The position numbers were made by a program, and so were the translations under genes. A stretch of 27,479 nucleotides of DNA from JASHVB01 sp035535035 (lineage in GTDB: Bacteria; Pseudomonadota; Alphaproteobacteria; Acetobacterales; Acetobacteraceae): assembly GCA_035535035.1 (NCBI GenBank), contig DATLQW010000102.1, forward strand, positions 1 through 27,479, given 5' to 3'. The notes beneath the pieces are model-generated. The model had not been told where the DNA came from and ran no database searches. It worked only from the letters and a program-made list of their open reading frames with translations. Positions 7,158 to 14,952 of the stretch are shown piece after piece. Each line of letters starts with the position of its first letter. Position 1 is the first letter of the stretch.

Positions 7158-8801
7158 TCACGCGCCTCGACCTGCCGCTTCGTGGGAGAGGCTTCCGGTG
7201 CCGAACGCGACGGTGTCGTCGCGTTCGATCTGGTGCACCAGCTCGATCTCCCAGGTGAGGTAGGCGTTCATCGCCTCCTCCACGCCGGTATTGCGATCGT
7301 AGGGGCGCAGATAGGCGTCGATGCACGCCTCGTCGGGCGGGTTCGTGCGGTCCTTGACCAGAGGCCGGCCGAAGGCGTGCCAGGCCTCGGTGCCGCCCTC
7401 CAGCACCAGCACGTCCGCCGGCGCCTGCCCCTGGACACTTGACCCGGAGGTCAGCCCCTTCACCTCGCTCACCGCGAGCCGAGCCAGCAACCCGTCGGGC
7501 GAGGCGATCACCACGTAGCCGGCGCCGGCAAGCTGTGGCTGCAACGCCGCCAGCCGCGAGCGCACACCCCACAGCGCGCCCGGGATATGGCCGTCGCGGA
7601 AATCCACGCTGCGGGCAAGGTCGATCACCACGGTCCCTTCCCCACGGTCCAGCAACCCGACCAGCCCGGTCACGTCGATCTCCGGCACCGGACGCTCCGA
7701 TTCCGGCACCGGCACCGTCGCCGGTCCGCCCGAAGCCGCCGCCTCCAGCGCGCCCTCCACCACGAACACGTCGCGATGGCCCATCTGGCGCAGCCAGGCG
7801 GCGGCCATGCGCGCGCGCACGCCGGTGTCGTCCACCAGCACGATCCGCGCATTGCGCACCCCGATCCAGTTGTCGGTCGCCTGCACCAATTGTCCGCCCG
7901 GCGCGTTGCGGCTGCCCGGCCGGTGCCGCGCGCGGAACTCCGCCGGGTCGCGCACGTCCAGCACGTACAGCGAGCGGCCGGCATCCGCCGCGAACCGATC
8001 GAGCTCCGGCGGGCCGATCACCGCCACCCCGGACGCCTCGGCGAAGCGCTGCGCGCGTTCCAGCGCCAGCGACAGGGTTTTCGGCGTGGCCGGATCGAAG
8101 CGTTCGGTGCGGCCGCGCTCGCAGCGGAAGCCGGCGAGTTCCCAGCCCATGGTGCCGTTGCGCAGCGCCACAACCTTGTTGGGAATGCCGGCGCGCCGCA
8201 GGCTCTCCGCGCCCAGGATGCTGCGTGTGCGGCCGGCGCAGTTCACCACCACCAGCGTCTGCGGATCGGGCACGATGTCGGCAATGCGGTAAGCCAGCTC
8301 GCCGCCCGGCACGCTGATGCCGGTCGGGATGGACATGCGCGCGAATTCCTCCTGCGTGCGGCTGTCCAGCACCACCATATTGCGGCCGGAGTCGATCCAT
8401 TGCTTCAGCTCGGGCGGATCGACGCTTTCTGTGCCATAATGATGCTCTACCCACTCGCCGAACGCCTTGGAGGGGACGTTGACGCCGGAGAACAACCCGT
8501 AGCCGGCTTCCTGCCAGGCCAGGATGCCGCCATCGAGCACTGCCACGTCGGCGCCGCCGATCTCCTCCAGCCAGGCGGCGAGCCGTTCCGCAAGGCCGCG
8601 CCCGTCATCGACGCAGCAGATGCGCGTGGCGAGCCGGGGCAGCAAGGCGCGGGCGCGACTCTCCTTCCTCGCCAAGCCGCAGGGCACCGCCCAGAACAGG
8701 TGGGAAGCACCGAACTCGCCGTCCTCGCGCGCATCGAGCAGGGCGAGTTCCTGCCCGTCGGCGAGCCAGGCGTGCAGGGTCTGTGCGTCAATGCGTTGCA
8801 T
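7158..8801 (-). CDS. Four-domain rhodanese-like protein
   Basis: The 547-residue protein is built of four tandem rhodanese-like domains, at about 1-105, 125-225, 262-355 and 373-480. Rhodaneses transfer sulfane sulfur through a cysteine at the start of the active-site loop. Domain 1 has Cys63 (ICCVDDGRG) and domain 2 has Cys188 in the textbook loop NCAGRTRS. Domains 3 and 4 carry aspartate (VDDTGVRA) and serine (ASPDGLLA) there and are probably non-catalytic. Each domain shows the LDxR..EF and H.PG signatures (LDSRTQEEF, LDVRDPAEF, DGHIPGA). A C-terminal segment contains the AWxxFGRPLVKDRTNPPDE type seen in related thiosulfate sulfurtransferases. The ATG at 8801 was preferred to an upstream GTG/ATG because it leaves an 86-base divergent gap to the methyltransferase. 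No signal peptide. Confidence 0.9.
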   Translation of the reverse strand: MQRIDAQTLHAWLADGQELALLDAREDGEFGASHLFWAVPCGLARKESRARALLPRLATRICCVDDGRGLAERLAAWLEEIGGADVAVLDGGILAWQEAGYGLFSGVNVPSKAFGEWVEHHYGTESVDPPELKQWIDSGRNMVVLDSRTQEEFARMSIPTGISVPGGELAYRIADIVPDPQTLVVVNCAGRTRSILGAESLRRAGIPNKVVALRNGTMGWELAGFRCERGRTERFDPATPKTLSLALERAQRFAEASGVAVIGPPELDRFAADAGRSLYVLDVRDPAEFRARHRPGSRNAPGGQLVQATDNWIGVRNARIVLVDDTGVRARMAAAWLRQMGHRDVFVVEGALEAAASGGPATVPVPESERPVPEIDVTGLVGLLDRGEGTVVIDLARSVDFRDGHIPGALWGVRSRLAALQPQLAGAGYVVIASPDGLLARLAVSEVKGLTSGSSVQGQAPADVLVLEGGTEAWHAFGRPLVKDRTNPPDEACIDAYLRPYDRNTGVEEAMNAYLTWEIELVHQIERDDTVAFGTGSLSHEAAGRGA

Positions 8802-8887
8802 GAGTGTTTGCCGCTTGTGGGTTTTGCCGGAGCCTAGGCACGGGTGTGGCGCTTGGCAACGCACTGACGCGGGGGCACATCGCGCGT

Positions 8888-9682
8888 ATGGATGCGATGG
8901 ACGTGTTCGACCGCGCCGCGGTACGCCGGCATCGCGATCGCGCGGCGCGGAATGTGGGGCGGGTCGCGGACGTGCTGCGCGACACGGCAGAGCACCTGCT
9001 GGACCGGCTGGACGACACGACCCTGCGCTTCTCGCGCGCCCTGGATGTGGGAGGTCGGGGCGTGGTCGCGCCGTTGCTGCGCGCGCGCGGCATCGCGGTG
9101 GTCAGCAGCGATCTTTCCCCCGTCATGGCGGCGGGGAATGGCGGGCCCTGCGTGGCGGCGGATGAAGAATTCCTGCCGTTCGGACCGGGCAGCTTCGACC
9201 TGGTGGTGGCGAACCTGTCGCTGCACTGGGTGAACGACCTGCCCGGCGCGCTGATCCAATTGCGGCACGCGCTGCGGCCGAACGGGCTGCTGCTGGCGAG
9301 CTTGCCGGCGCTGGGCACGCTGGACGAGCTGCGCCGCGCGCTGACCGAGGCGGAGGCCGCGCTGACCGGCGGCGCCGCTCCGCGGGTGTCACCCTTCCCC
9401 GACCTGCGGGATTGTGCCGGGTTGCTGCAACGCGCGGGCTACGCGCTGCCGGTCGCCGACGTGGAGGTGATCCGGCTGCGCTACGCCGACCCTCTGGCGC
9501 TGCTGGAGGATCTGCGCGCCGCCGGCGAGGCCAACGCGGTGCGGCTGCGCGACCGCCGCATTCCCCCGCGCGCGCTGTTCCCTGCGGCGCTGACCGCGCT
9601 GCCGGTCGAAGACGGCCGCATCACCGCCACCCTGCGGATGGCGGTGCTGACCGGGTGGGCGCCCGATCGCGCGCAGCGATAG
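8888..9682 (+). CDS. SAM-dependent methyltransferase, NDUFAF5/BioC-like
   Basis: A class I methyltransferase of 264 residues. It starts with VFDRAAVRRHRDRAARN and RFSRALDVGGRG (the SAM-binding motif I, near residues 50-58), followed by FDLVVANLSLHWVNDLPGA and HALRPNGLLLASLP. The FDRxxVRxxRxRAA opening and the LHWVND motif are typical of the alphaproteobacterial relatives of mitochondrial NDUFAF5 (complex I assembly) and of BioC. NDUFAF5 itself is known to hydroxylate an arginine rather than methylate, so the enzyme class is uncertain. The start at 8888 (or 8897) gives the usual N-terminus; a longer reading from 8804 would add an unconserved extension. It is divergent from the rhodanese gene. 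Confidence 0.85.
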   Translation: MDAMDVFDRAAVRRHRDRAARNVGRVADVLRDTAEHLLDRLDDTTLRFSRALDVGGRGVVAPLLRARGIAVVSSDLSPVMAAGNGGPCVAADEEFLPFGPGSFDLVVANLSLHWVNDLPGALIQLRHALRPNGLLLASLPALGTLDELRRALTEAEAALTGGAAPRVSPFPDLRDCAGLLQRAGYALPVADVEVIRLRYADPLALLEDLRAAGEANAVRLRDRRIPPRALFPAALTALPVEDGRITATLRMAVLTGWAPDRAQR

Positions 9683-9969
9683 GTCGGCCCTTGCGGGCGA
9701 CGGCGATGAGGTCTCGGGCATAGGTCGCGACATCGAGTGTGCGCTCGCGGAGGGTCTCGATGACGCCGAGATCGGCAGTATGACATTTCCGACTCACTTC
9801 GGACGGCCCGGTCAGCCGGTGCAACGGCAGGCAAACAACCCGGGGCCCCTCAAACGTGGGCCCTGACGGCAAGCCCAGATTTGGTGGCGATTGGCGCATC
9901 CGTGCCCCGGGGGTTCGCCTCTGTGACGCAATCAGCGGCTCGCGTGATTGGATTATCGGCGTTTTCCGG
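9683..9969. other. Unassigned stretch, possible decayed DNA
   Basis: No intact gene. On the minus strand a short piece (about 9660-9785) would read DLGVIETLRERTLDVATYARDLIAVA, which looks protein-like but is not recognised and has no plausible start. Together with the tRNA fragment just beyond, this suggests the remains of an old integration. Confidence 0.3.
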
Positions 9970-10019
9970 TGGTAGCGGCGGGCGGATTTGAACCACCGAC
10001 CAAGGGATTGTGATTCCTC
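9970..10019 (-). pseudogene. 3' half of an elongator tRNA-Met gene (degenerate)
   Basis: Read on the minus strand, this segment has a perfect T-arm (GGTGG, loop TTCAAAT, CCGCC), the 3' acceptor strand CGCCGCT, A73 and an encoded CCA. Before it is a variable loop TGGTC and an anticodon arm whose loop ATCACAA matches the ATCATAA loop of elongator tRNA-Met with CAT changed to CAC. The stem has an A-C mismatch. No D-arm or matching 5' acceptor strand (expected AGCGGCG) exists upstream, so it cannot be a complete tRNA. Fragments running from the anticodon loop to the 3' end are typical products of tyrosine-recombinase integration into a tRNA gene. No integrase remains in this window. Confidence 0.65.
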
Positions 10020-10048
10020 ATGGCGGTGTCGCACAACACGTTGAAATA

Positions 10049-10543
10049 TCAGCGAATATTTGACATGCCCTGTCCGCCTCCGTCGATGTAGGCACTGCGT
10101 AGGCACATCACGGAGGTTAGCGGGCCATCCCCCCGGAGAACGTCGATCACGAGGAATGCGAACACCCAGCCAGGGAAGCGCAGCCCCATCATCAGGAGCA
10201 TGGAGGGCAGGTCTAGCACCCAAAGCACGGGTGCGATCACGCCGCAGATGGCGGTCAGCCAGTAAAGGCGGCGATATGGTATGCGGGTGCGCTTTGACCG
10301 TGCAGTCGGAAGTTGTGGCTGGACCGCCGATATGGTGGGTTCCGGCTGCGCTGTTCCTTCTTCGGAGTGATGAACCGGCTCGGTGGCATGCGAGCGGCGT
10401 GGCGATCGCAGCCGAGGCGCGGCAACGCGCCTGGCACTTCCGATCTCGCCCAGGACGGTAGGCAGCGGGCCCCGCGAGGCTGTCAGCCGCCGCTCGATTG
10501 CGTCACGTCGGAAACGCCGCTGTGTCCGGCGGTGTGGCGGCAT
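10049..10543 (-). CDS. Doubtful small membrane protein
   Basis: A 164-codon frame whose second half looks like a small membrane protein, with hydrophobic stretches YWLTAICGVIAPVLWVLDLP and GWVFAFLVIDVL. The first 90 residues are arginine- and proline-rich and look like non-coding GC-rich DNA, so the true start may lie further in. No ribosome binding site was found for any start, and no family is recognised. It borders the tRNA-Met fragment, so it may be the last remnant of an integrated element. Confidence 0.3.
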   Translation of the reverse strand: MPPHRRTQRRFRRDAIERRLTASRGPLPTVLGEIGSARRVAAPRLRSPRRSHATEPVHHSEEGTAQPEPTISAVQPQLPTARSKRTRIPYRRLYWLTAICGVIAPVLWVLDLPSMLLMMGLRFPGWVFAFLVIDVLRGDGPLTSVMCLRSAYIDGGGQGMSNIR

Positions 10544-10573
10544 CGCGCCGCGGCAACCAAACGGCGGCCTGCG

Positions 10574-11674
10574 CTATGCCTGGCCGCCCTGCACTCCCAG
10601 CGCCTCGATCTGCCGCAGCAGCGACGCCGCCAGTTCGCTCCAGGCCGCGCGCGGATCGGCCGGCGGCGGAGCAGCGGCATCGCGGAGCGCGTCCAGCAGG
10701 CGCCGCAGCCCGGCCAGCAAACTCGCCGCATCCGGCTCGCACAGGATCGCCCCCGGCGCCCCCGCCAATTGCTCTTCCAACCCGCCGACCCGGGTTGCCA
10801 GCACGCGCCGTCCGGCCGCGAGCGCCGCGGCCGCGACGCCGCTCTGGCTGGCCTCGCGATACGGCAGCACCAGCGCGTCGGACCACCCGAGCAAGCACCC
10901 GACCGCGTCCTCCGGCACCCAGCGGTTCTCCACCGTCACGCCCGGCAGCGCCCGCAGCGCGTCCAGCGTCACGCTTTCCGGCCCGAAGCCGACCACGCGG
11001 ACGGCCAGTCCGGGCCGCGGCCCGAGCCGCGCCAACGCCTCGGCCAGCAGATCAAGCCCCTTGTAAGGCAGCAGCCGGCCGAACGAGAGCAGATGCCGCG
11101 CGCCATCCGGACCCGGCGGACGCGGCGGCACATGGAACGCCACCGGAGGATGCGACAGCAGCAGCAGCGGGCGGGAGGCCGTGCCGGCCAGCCCCTGCGC
11201 CCGCAGCCGCGCGCCCACATGGGCCGTCAGCGCGCCGACGGCGGCGGCGCGGCGGCACAGCGCGCGCTGCAGCCGCATCTGCAGCGGCATCCCGTCGCCG
11301 GGATGGGCGTCGGCGTCGTGCACCAGCGCGACGAAGGGGACGCGCAACCGCCGCAGCGCCGCCGCCATCAGCAGATCGAGCGGCCCCGGCTGCGCGCACA
11401 CCGCCAGATCGGGTCGCAACGATCGTATGCGCCGCGCCAGTCCGCGCACCGTGAACGGGGCAGCGGTTGCGCGCAGGGCGAAGCTCGCCAGCCCGCCATA
11501 GGTGGTCACCGGAAGGTCGCACCGAGGCGCGGCGCTGCTGCACAGAAGCTCGGCACCGTTGGACAGGGACAGCACCGCCTCGGTGCCTGGCAAGCTGCCG
11601 ATGGCCTGCGACAGGGCGGCGGCAAAGCGCGGCGCCCCGCCGAAACGGCCCCACTGCCATACCAGCACCCTCAT
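10574..11674 (-). CDS. Glycosyltransferase, GT4-like (second of pair)
   Basis: A 366-residue glycosyltransferase that probably transfers a sugar from a nucleotide-sugar donor during synthesis of a surface polysaccharide or glycolipid. It has the GT-B two-Rossmann layout: an N-terminal half with VWQWGRFGGAPRFAAAL and FVALVHDADAHPGDGMPLQ, and a C-terminal half with HLLSFGRLLPYKGLDLLAEAL, VRVVGFGPE, ALVLPYREASQSGVAAAALA and VLATRVGGLEEQL. The PYREASQSGV segment is where the donor-binding E-x7-E motif normally lies. The start overlaps the stop of the upstream gene in an ATGA arrangement, which sets the N-terminus and implies translational coupling. A longer in-frame reading into the neighbour was discarded. 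Confidence 0.87.
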   Translation of the reverse strand: MRVLVWQWGRFGGAPRFAAALSQAIGSLPGTEAVLSLSNGAELLCSSAAPRCDLPVTTYGGLASFALRATAAPFTVRGLARRIRSLRPDLAVCAQPGPLDLLMAAALRRLRVPFVALVHDADAHPGDGMPLQMRLQRALCRRAAAVGALTAHVGARLRAQGLAGTASRPLLLLSHPPVAFHVPPRPPGPDGARHLLSFGRLLPYKGLDLLAEALARLGPRPGLAVRVVGFGPESVTLDALRALPGVTVENRWVPEDAVGCLLGWSDALVLPYREASQSGVAAAALAAGRRVLATRVGGLEEQLAGAPGAILCEPDAASLLAGLRRLLDALRDAAAPPPADPRAAWSELAASLLRQIEALGVQGGQA

Positions 11675-12897
11675 GCCGGCAGCCCGAGGTCGCGCAACGC
11701 CGCCGCCAACGGTGCCACGCCAAGGCGGGCGAAGGCCGCCTCCCGGCCGCGCGCGCCCAGCGCGGCGCGAGCGGCCGGGTCGTCGGCCAGGCGGCGCAGG
11801 TGCGCGACGGCGTCGGCCTGGTCCGGTTCGGCCCAGGGCGCGCCCGCATAGACCTGGCGCGGGTCCTCCGCCGGCACCAGCCGGTAGCCGACCAGGGCCG
11901 CGCTGGTGGCATCCATGAACGCCATGTTGCCGGACCAGCCGGTGGCGATCACCGGCTTGCCCAGCAGCATCGCCTCGGCGGGCACCAGGCCGAAGCCCTC
12001 GCTGCGGTGCAGCGACAGCACGATGTCGCAACACGCGGTCAGGGCGTGCAGGTCGGCGGCCGGCAGCACCCGCGTCTCCAGCCGTATGTTCGGCGCCGCA
12101 GCGGCCGCGGCGATGCGGGCGAAATCCTCGGGAAAATGGCTGGGGTTGCCGATCTTCAGCAGCAGCAGCCGATCCGCCCGGTCGCCGAACGCGGCGCGAA
12201 ACGCGGCGATCGCGCCCAGCGGGTTCTTGCGTTCGCACGAGGAGGCGAGGTTGAACGACACCAGCACCACCACGGCGTCCTCGGGCAGGCCGAACGCGGC
12301 GCGGTCCAGCGCGGACGGACGCGGCGGCGCGATCGCCATCGGCGGCGGCACCACGCGCACCTTCCCCGGCAGCAGGGTCTCCAGCGCGGCGGCCACGAAC
12401 GGGGTCAGCGTCCAGACCTCATGCACGAACCGCGCGCCGACGCGCCAGTCGGCTGGCGCCGCCGGCAGTTCCCAGCTCCAATAGCCGATCACCCGCCGGC
12501 CGCGCCCCAGCCCGCGCCGCAGCCGGAGCATCGCAAGCGGCAGCAGCGGCGGGTTCACGTGCAGCACCAGCGGCGCACCGGGCGGAGGGTTCGCGTCCGC
12601 TGCCGCCGGCAGGTCGGCGCTCGCGCCGGGCAGCAGCGCGCCGACATCGATCGGCCAGTGCGGGACGCCCAGGTGCTGCAAGCCCAGCAGCATCAGCCGC
12701 GCGTTCTCCCCAAGGCCGGAGGCGCGCGACAACTCGCCGGCCACCGCCAGGCCAGCCCGTGGCGGCGGCGGCCGTCGATCGACGCGCGGCGCCAGCAGGG
12801 CAGTTGCGGCGGTAACCAGGCGACGGCGCTGCCGCGGCGGAAACAGCCGCCACATCCGATGCAACACCGTCAGCCGAAAGGCATTTTCTCCCGCCAT
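11671..12897 (-). CDS. Glycosyltransferase, GT4-like (first of pair)
   Basis: A 408-residue GT-B fold glycosyltransferase. Visible elements are AVAGELSRASGLGENARL (the glycine-rich N-terminal loop), RRVIGYWSWELPAAPADW, HEVWTLTPFVAAAL, VVVLVSFNLASSCERKNPLGAI (start of the donor-binding half) and LHRSEGFGLVPAEAMLLGKPVIATGWSGN. The last contains the GT4 E-x7-E motif (EGFGLVPAE) and the N that contacts the donor. The W-S-W-E-L-P and W-S-G-N-x-x-F motifs are typical of bacterial rhamnan- or mannan-type polysaccharide glycosyltransferases. The ATG at 12897 is preferred over an upstream extension that runs into the decayed transporter DNA. It forms a two-gene operon with the next glycosyltransferase. 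Confidence 0.87.
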   Translation of the reverse strand: MAGENAFRLTVLHRMWRLFPPRQRRRLVTAATALLAPRVDRRPPPPRAGLAVAGELSRASGLGENARLMLLGLQHLGVPHWPIDVGALLPGASADLPAAADANPPPGAPLVLHVNPPLLPLAMLRLRRGLGRGRRVIGYWSWELPAAPADWRVGARFVHEVWTLTPFVAAALETLLPGKVRVVPPPMAIAPPRPSALDRAAFGLPEDAVVVLVSFNLASSCERKNPLGAIAAFRAAFGDRADRLLLLKIGNPSHFPEDFARIAAAAAAPNIRLETRVLPAADLHALTACCDIVLSLHRSEGFGLVPAEAMLLGKPVIATGWSGNMAFMDATSAALVGYRLVPAEDPRQVYAGAPWAEPDQADAVAHLRRLADDPAARAALGARGREAAFARLGVAPLAAALRDLGLPA

Positions 12898-12905
12898 GCA
12901 GCGTT

Positions 12906-13223
12906 CAGGCAGCGGGCGCCGCAGCGGCCGGCGGGGACTTCCGGCACCACCGGATCCGCAATGCCGGGACACGGCATGGCAGGAACACAACGCGGGTGGA
13001 ATCGGCAGTCGGAGGGCGCCGCGCGTGGGCTGGGACTCTCGCCGGCGATCGTCGCGAACTGTCGCGCCCGCGCCTCGATGCGCGCGACTTCGTCCTGCAG
13101 AGCCTGGGTGCGCGGGTGATCAGGATGGGCAAAACCTTCCTCGGCGGGCGAAGCTTCGTCGCTCCGGCCCAGATACATGATCGGCACGCGGTCGGAAAGA
13201 TGCCGGGCCGCGCCAGGCAGGTG
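12906..13223 (-). pseudogene. Oligopeptide ABC transporter ATPase, C-terminal relic
   Basis: Translation on the minus strand gives ARHLSDRVPIMYLGRSDE, EGFAHPDHPRTQAL, DCRFHPRCVPAMPC and PEVPAGRCGARCL. These follow the C-terminal end of OppF/DppF ATPases, where 'VRHLSDRVAVMYLGRIVE', 'HPYTRAL' and the C-x-FHPRCP-x6-C-x(n)-C cluster of the oligopeptide C-terminal domain occur in this order. The Walker A, signature and Walker B parts are absent, and no other transporter subunit is nearby. Key positions are altered (for example the H-P-Y-T segment reads HPRTQ). It sits just upstream of the glycosyltransferase pair and is best read as the decayed end of a lost dpp/opp operon. Confidence 0.65.
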
Positions 13224-13624
13224 GCCGAGGCGCCGGCCGGTCAGGTCCGGTCCGCGCCACAGGTGCACACCCAGGCTGGGGATCGGCGCAGGCCGGCGAT
13301 CGGCGCAGGCCGGGCAAACCCGGACGCCGACCGGCGCGACGGTCCGGCTCGCGGGCCAGCGCGTGCGATCATCTACCATTCAGCCCCCGACCTGCCGCAG
13401 CGCAACATCAGTCTGGGATAGCGCGGCGGCTTGGCGGTGCCAGGGCTGTCTCGCGGCTGCCGCAACCGGCAGAGGTTCAAGCAGCGGCCGGCAGACCATC
13501 CCGGCAGGCAGCCGGCCGGCCGGCGAAACCGCACGCGCAACCTGCCGCTATCAGCGTGCAGCCACAGGCCGCCGCCGCCGCCCGGCGGTTGTGCGAACCG
13601 GCCGCATCCGCCAAAGACAGATCC
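13224..13624. other. GC-rich non-coding stretch with a short tandem repeat
   Basis: No gene is supported between the transporter relic and the MFS gene. A 17-base unit beginning GATCGGCGCAGGCCGG occurs twice in tandem at 13281-13297 and 13298-13314, with one mismatch. Runs such as CCGGCCGGCCGG near 13510 are low-complexity. The promoter for the MFS gene should lie here, but none is obvious. Confidence 0.4.
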
Positions 13625-14878
13625 ATGGCTGACGACCCCGCCCGGACCACCCGGCTGCTGATTGTAACACGGTTCGTCCGCAGTATCGGTCAGGGCGCCC
13701 TCGCGGTGGACTTCACCCTGTATCTGCGCGCGCTGCACTGGTCGGCGGTGGCGATCAGCTTCGTGCTCAGCGTGGCGCTGTTGGCGGGGGTCGTCCTGAC
13801 CCTGGTCGCCGGACCGCTCAGCGACCGCGGCGGCCGCCGGCGTTTCCTGTTCGCCTACGAAGCCGCGCAGTGTCTTGCCGGGATGGTCGCATTTCTGTCG
13901 TCACAGCCTGCGATCCTCGCTGCCGCGGCAATGGCGGGGGGCTTCGGCCGCGGCGGCAATGGCGGCGCCGGTCCGTTCGCCCCGGTGGAGCAAGCCTGGC
14001 TGGCGCAGTCGGTGAGCGCGATGCGCCGTGGGCCGGTTTACAGCCTCAACGCGGCGCTCGGCTTTCTCGGCAACGCGATCGGGGCGGTGCTCGCCGCGGC
14101 GCCGGCCCGGCTGCACGCGGTCCTGCCCGGTGCCCTCGCCTATCGGCCGCTGTTTCTGCTCTCCGCCCTCGGGTCGCTGCTGTGCTGTGCGCTGATCCTG
14201 CGGACGCCCGACCGCGAGGCCGTCGTCACCCACGGTTCCGCGGTGGCCGATCCGGCCTCGCACGCCGTCGAACGGCGGGAGAACCGCCTGGTCCTGCGCC
14301 TCATGATCGCCAACATGGTGAACGGTGCCGGCGTCGGGGCGACCGGGCCGCTGATCGCCTATTGGTTCGCCGTGCGCTTCGGCGAAGGCCCGGCCGAGAT
14401 CGGACCCTTGATGGCGGCCGGATTCCTGATGGCCGCGGTGGCATCGGTCGCCACCGGATTTTTGTCGAAATCTCTCGGCATCGTGCGCGCCGTGGTGGCG
14501 ATGCGGCTGGTCGGGCTGGCCTTGCTGGTCGCGCTGCCGTTCGCCCCAGGGTTCGGCACGGCAGCCGTGCTCTACGTCCTGCGCGGCATGTTCAACCGGG
14601 GCACCACCGGCGCGCGCAGCGCGTTGAGCGTCAGCATCGTCCGGCCGCAGCGGCGCGGCTTCGCGGCCAGCATGGCGAACGTGTCGATGCAGGTGCCGCG
14701 ATCGGTCAGCCCCGTGCTGACCGGGTTGCTGTTCGCCGCCGGCGACCTCGCACTGCCGTTCCTGATCGGCGCCGCGTTCCAGGGCGCCTACCTCGCGATC
14801 TATTATTGGAGCTTCGGGCAGATCGATTCCGGGTCGGCCGGCGGCACCGCCTCCGGTTCGCCGCGCAACGTTGCGTGA
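13625..14878 (+). CDS. MFS transporter
   Basis: A 417-residue integral membrane protein with about twelve hydrophobic segments. It carries the major facilitator motif A between helices 2 and 3 (VAGPLSDRGGRRRFL, G-x-x-x-D-R-x-G-R-R). A glycine-rich stretch, GGFGRGGNGGAGPFAPVEQAWLA, lies in the region of helix 4. After the central loop, helix 7 begins near LMIANMVNGAGVGATGPLIAYW. The substrate cannot be predicted; the family includes drug and metabolite exporters. The ATG at 13625 gives a short cytoplasmic N-terminus; an upstream ATG at 13556 would add 23 low-complexity residues. It is followed after 74 bases by argE on the same strand, though a link is not evident. Confidence 0.85.
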   Translation: MADDPARTTRLLIVTRFVRSIGQGALAVDFTLYLRALHWSAVAISFVLSVALLAGVVLTLVAGPLSDRGGRRRFLFAYEAAQCLAGMVAFLSSQPAILAAAAMAGGFGRGGNGGAGPFAPVEQAWLAQSVSAMRRGPVYSLNAALGFLGNAIGAVLAAAPARLHAVLPGALAYRPLFLLSALGSLLCCALILRTPDREAVVTHGSAVADPASHAVERRENRLVLRLMIANMVNGAGVGATGPLIAYWFAVRFGEGPAEIGPLMAAGFLMAAVASVATGFLSKSLGIVRAVVAMRLVGLALLVALPFAPGFGTAAVLYVLRGMFNRGTTGARSALSVSIVRPQRRGFAASMANVSMQVPRSVSPVLTGLLFAAGDLALPFLIGAAFQGAYLAIYYWSFGQIDSGSAGGTASGSPRNVA

Positions 14879-14952
14879 ACCCGCCGGCGCGCGGTCGCCA
14901 CCGATGCGGGCCAGCCGGTTGCCGCCTCCGCCGAGCCGTATAGACTGCGGAC

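Noticed and set aside
10313..11851. 512-codon plus-strand frame across the glycosyltransferase region
   Set aside because: It is the antisense shadow of a recognisable GT-B enzyme, with a Gln/Arg/Pro-rich translation.
10574..12238. A longer single glycosyltransferase of 554 residues
   Set aside because: The first 188 codons lie out of frame within the upstream glycosyltransferase gene. The ATGA overlap at 11671-11674 gives the natural start.
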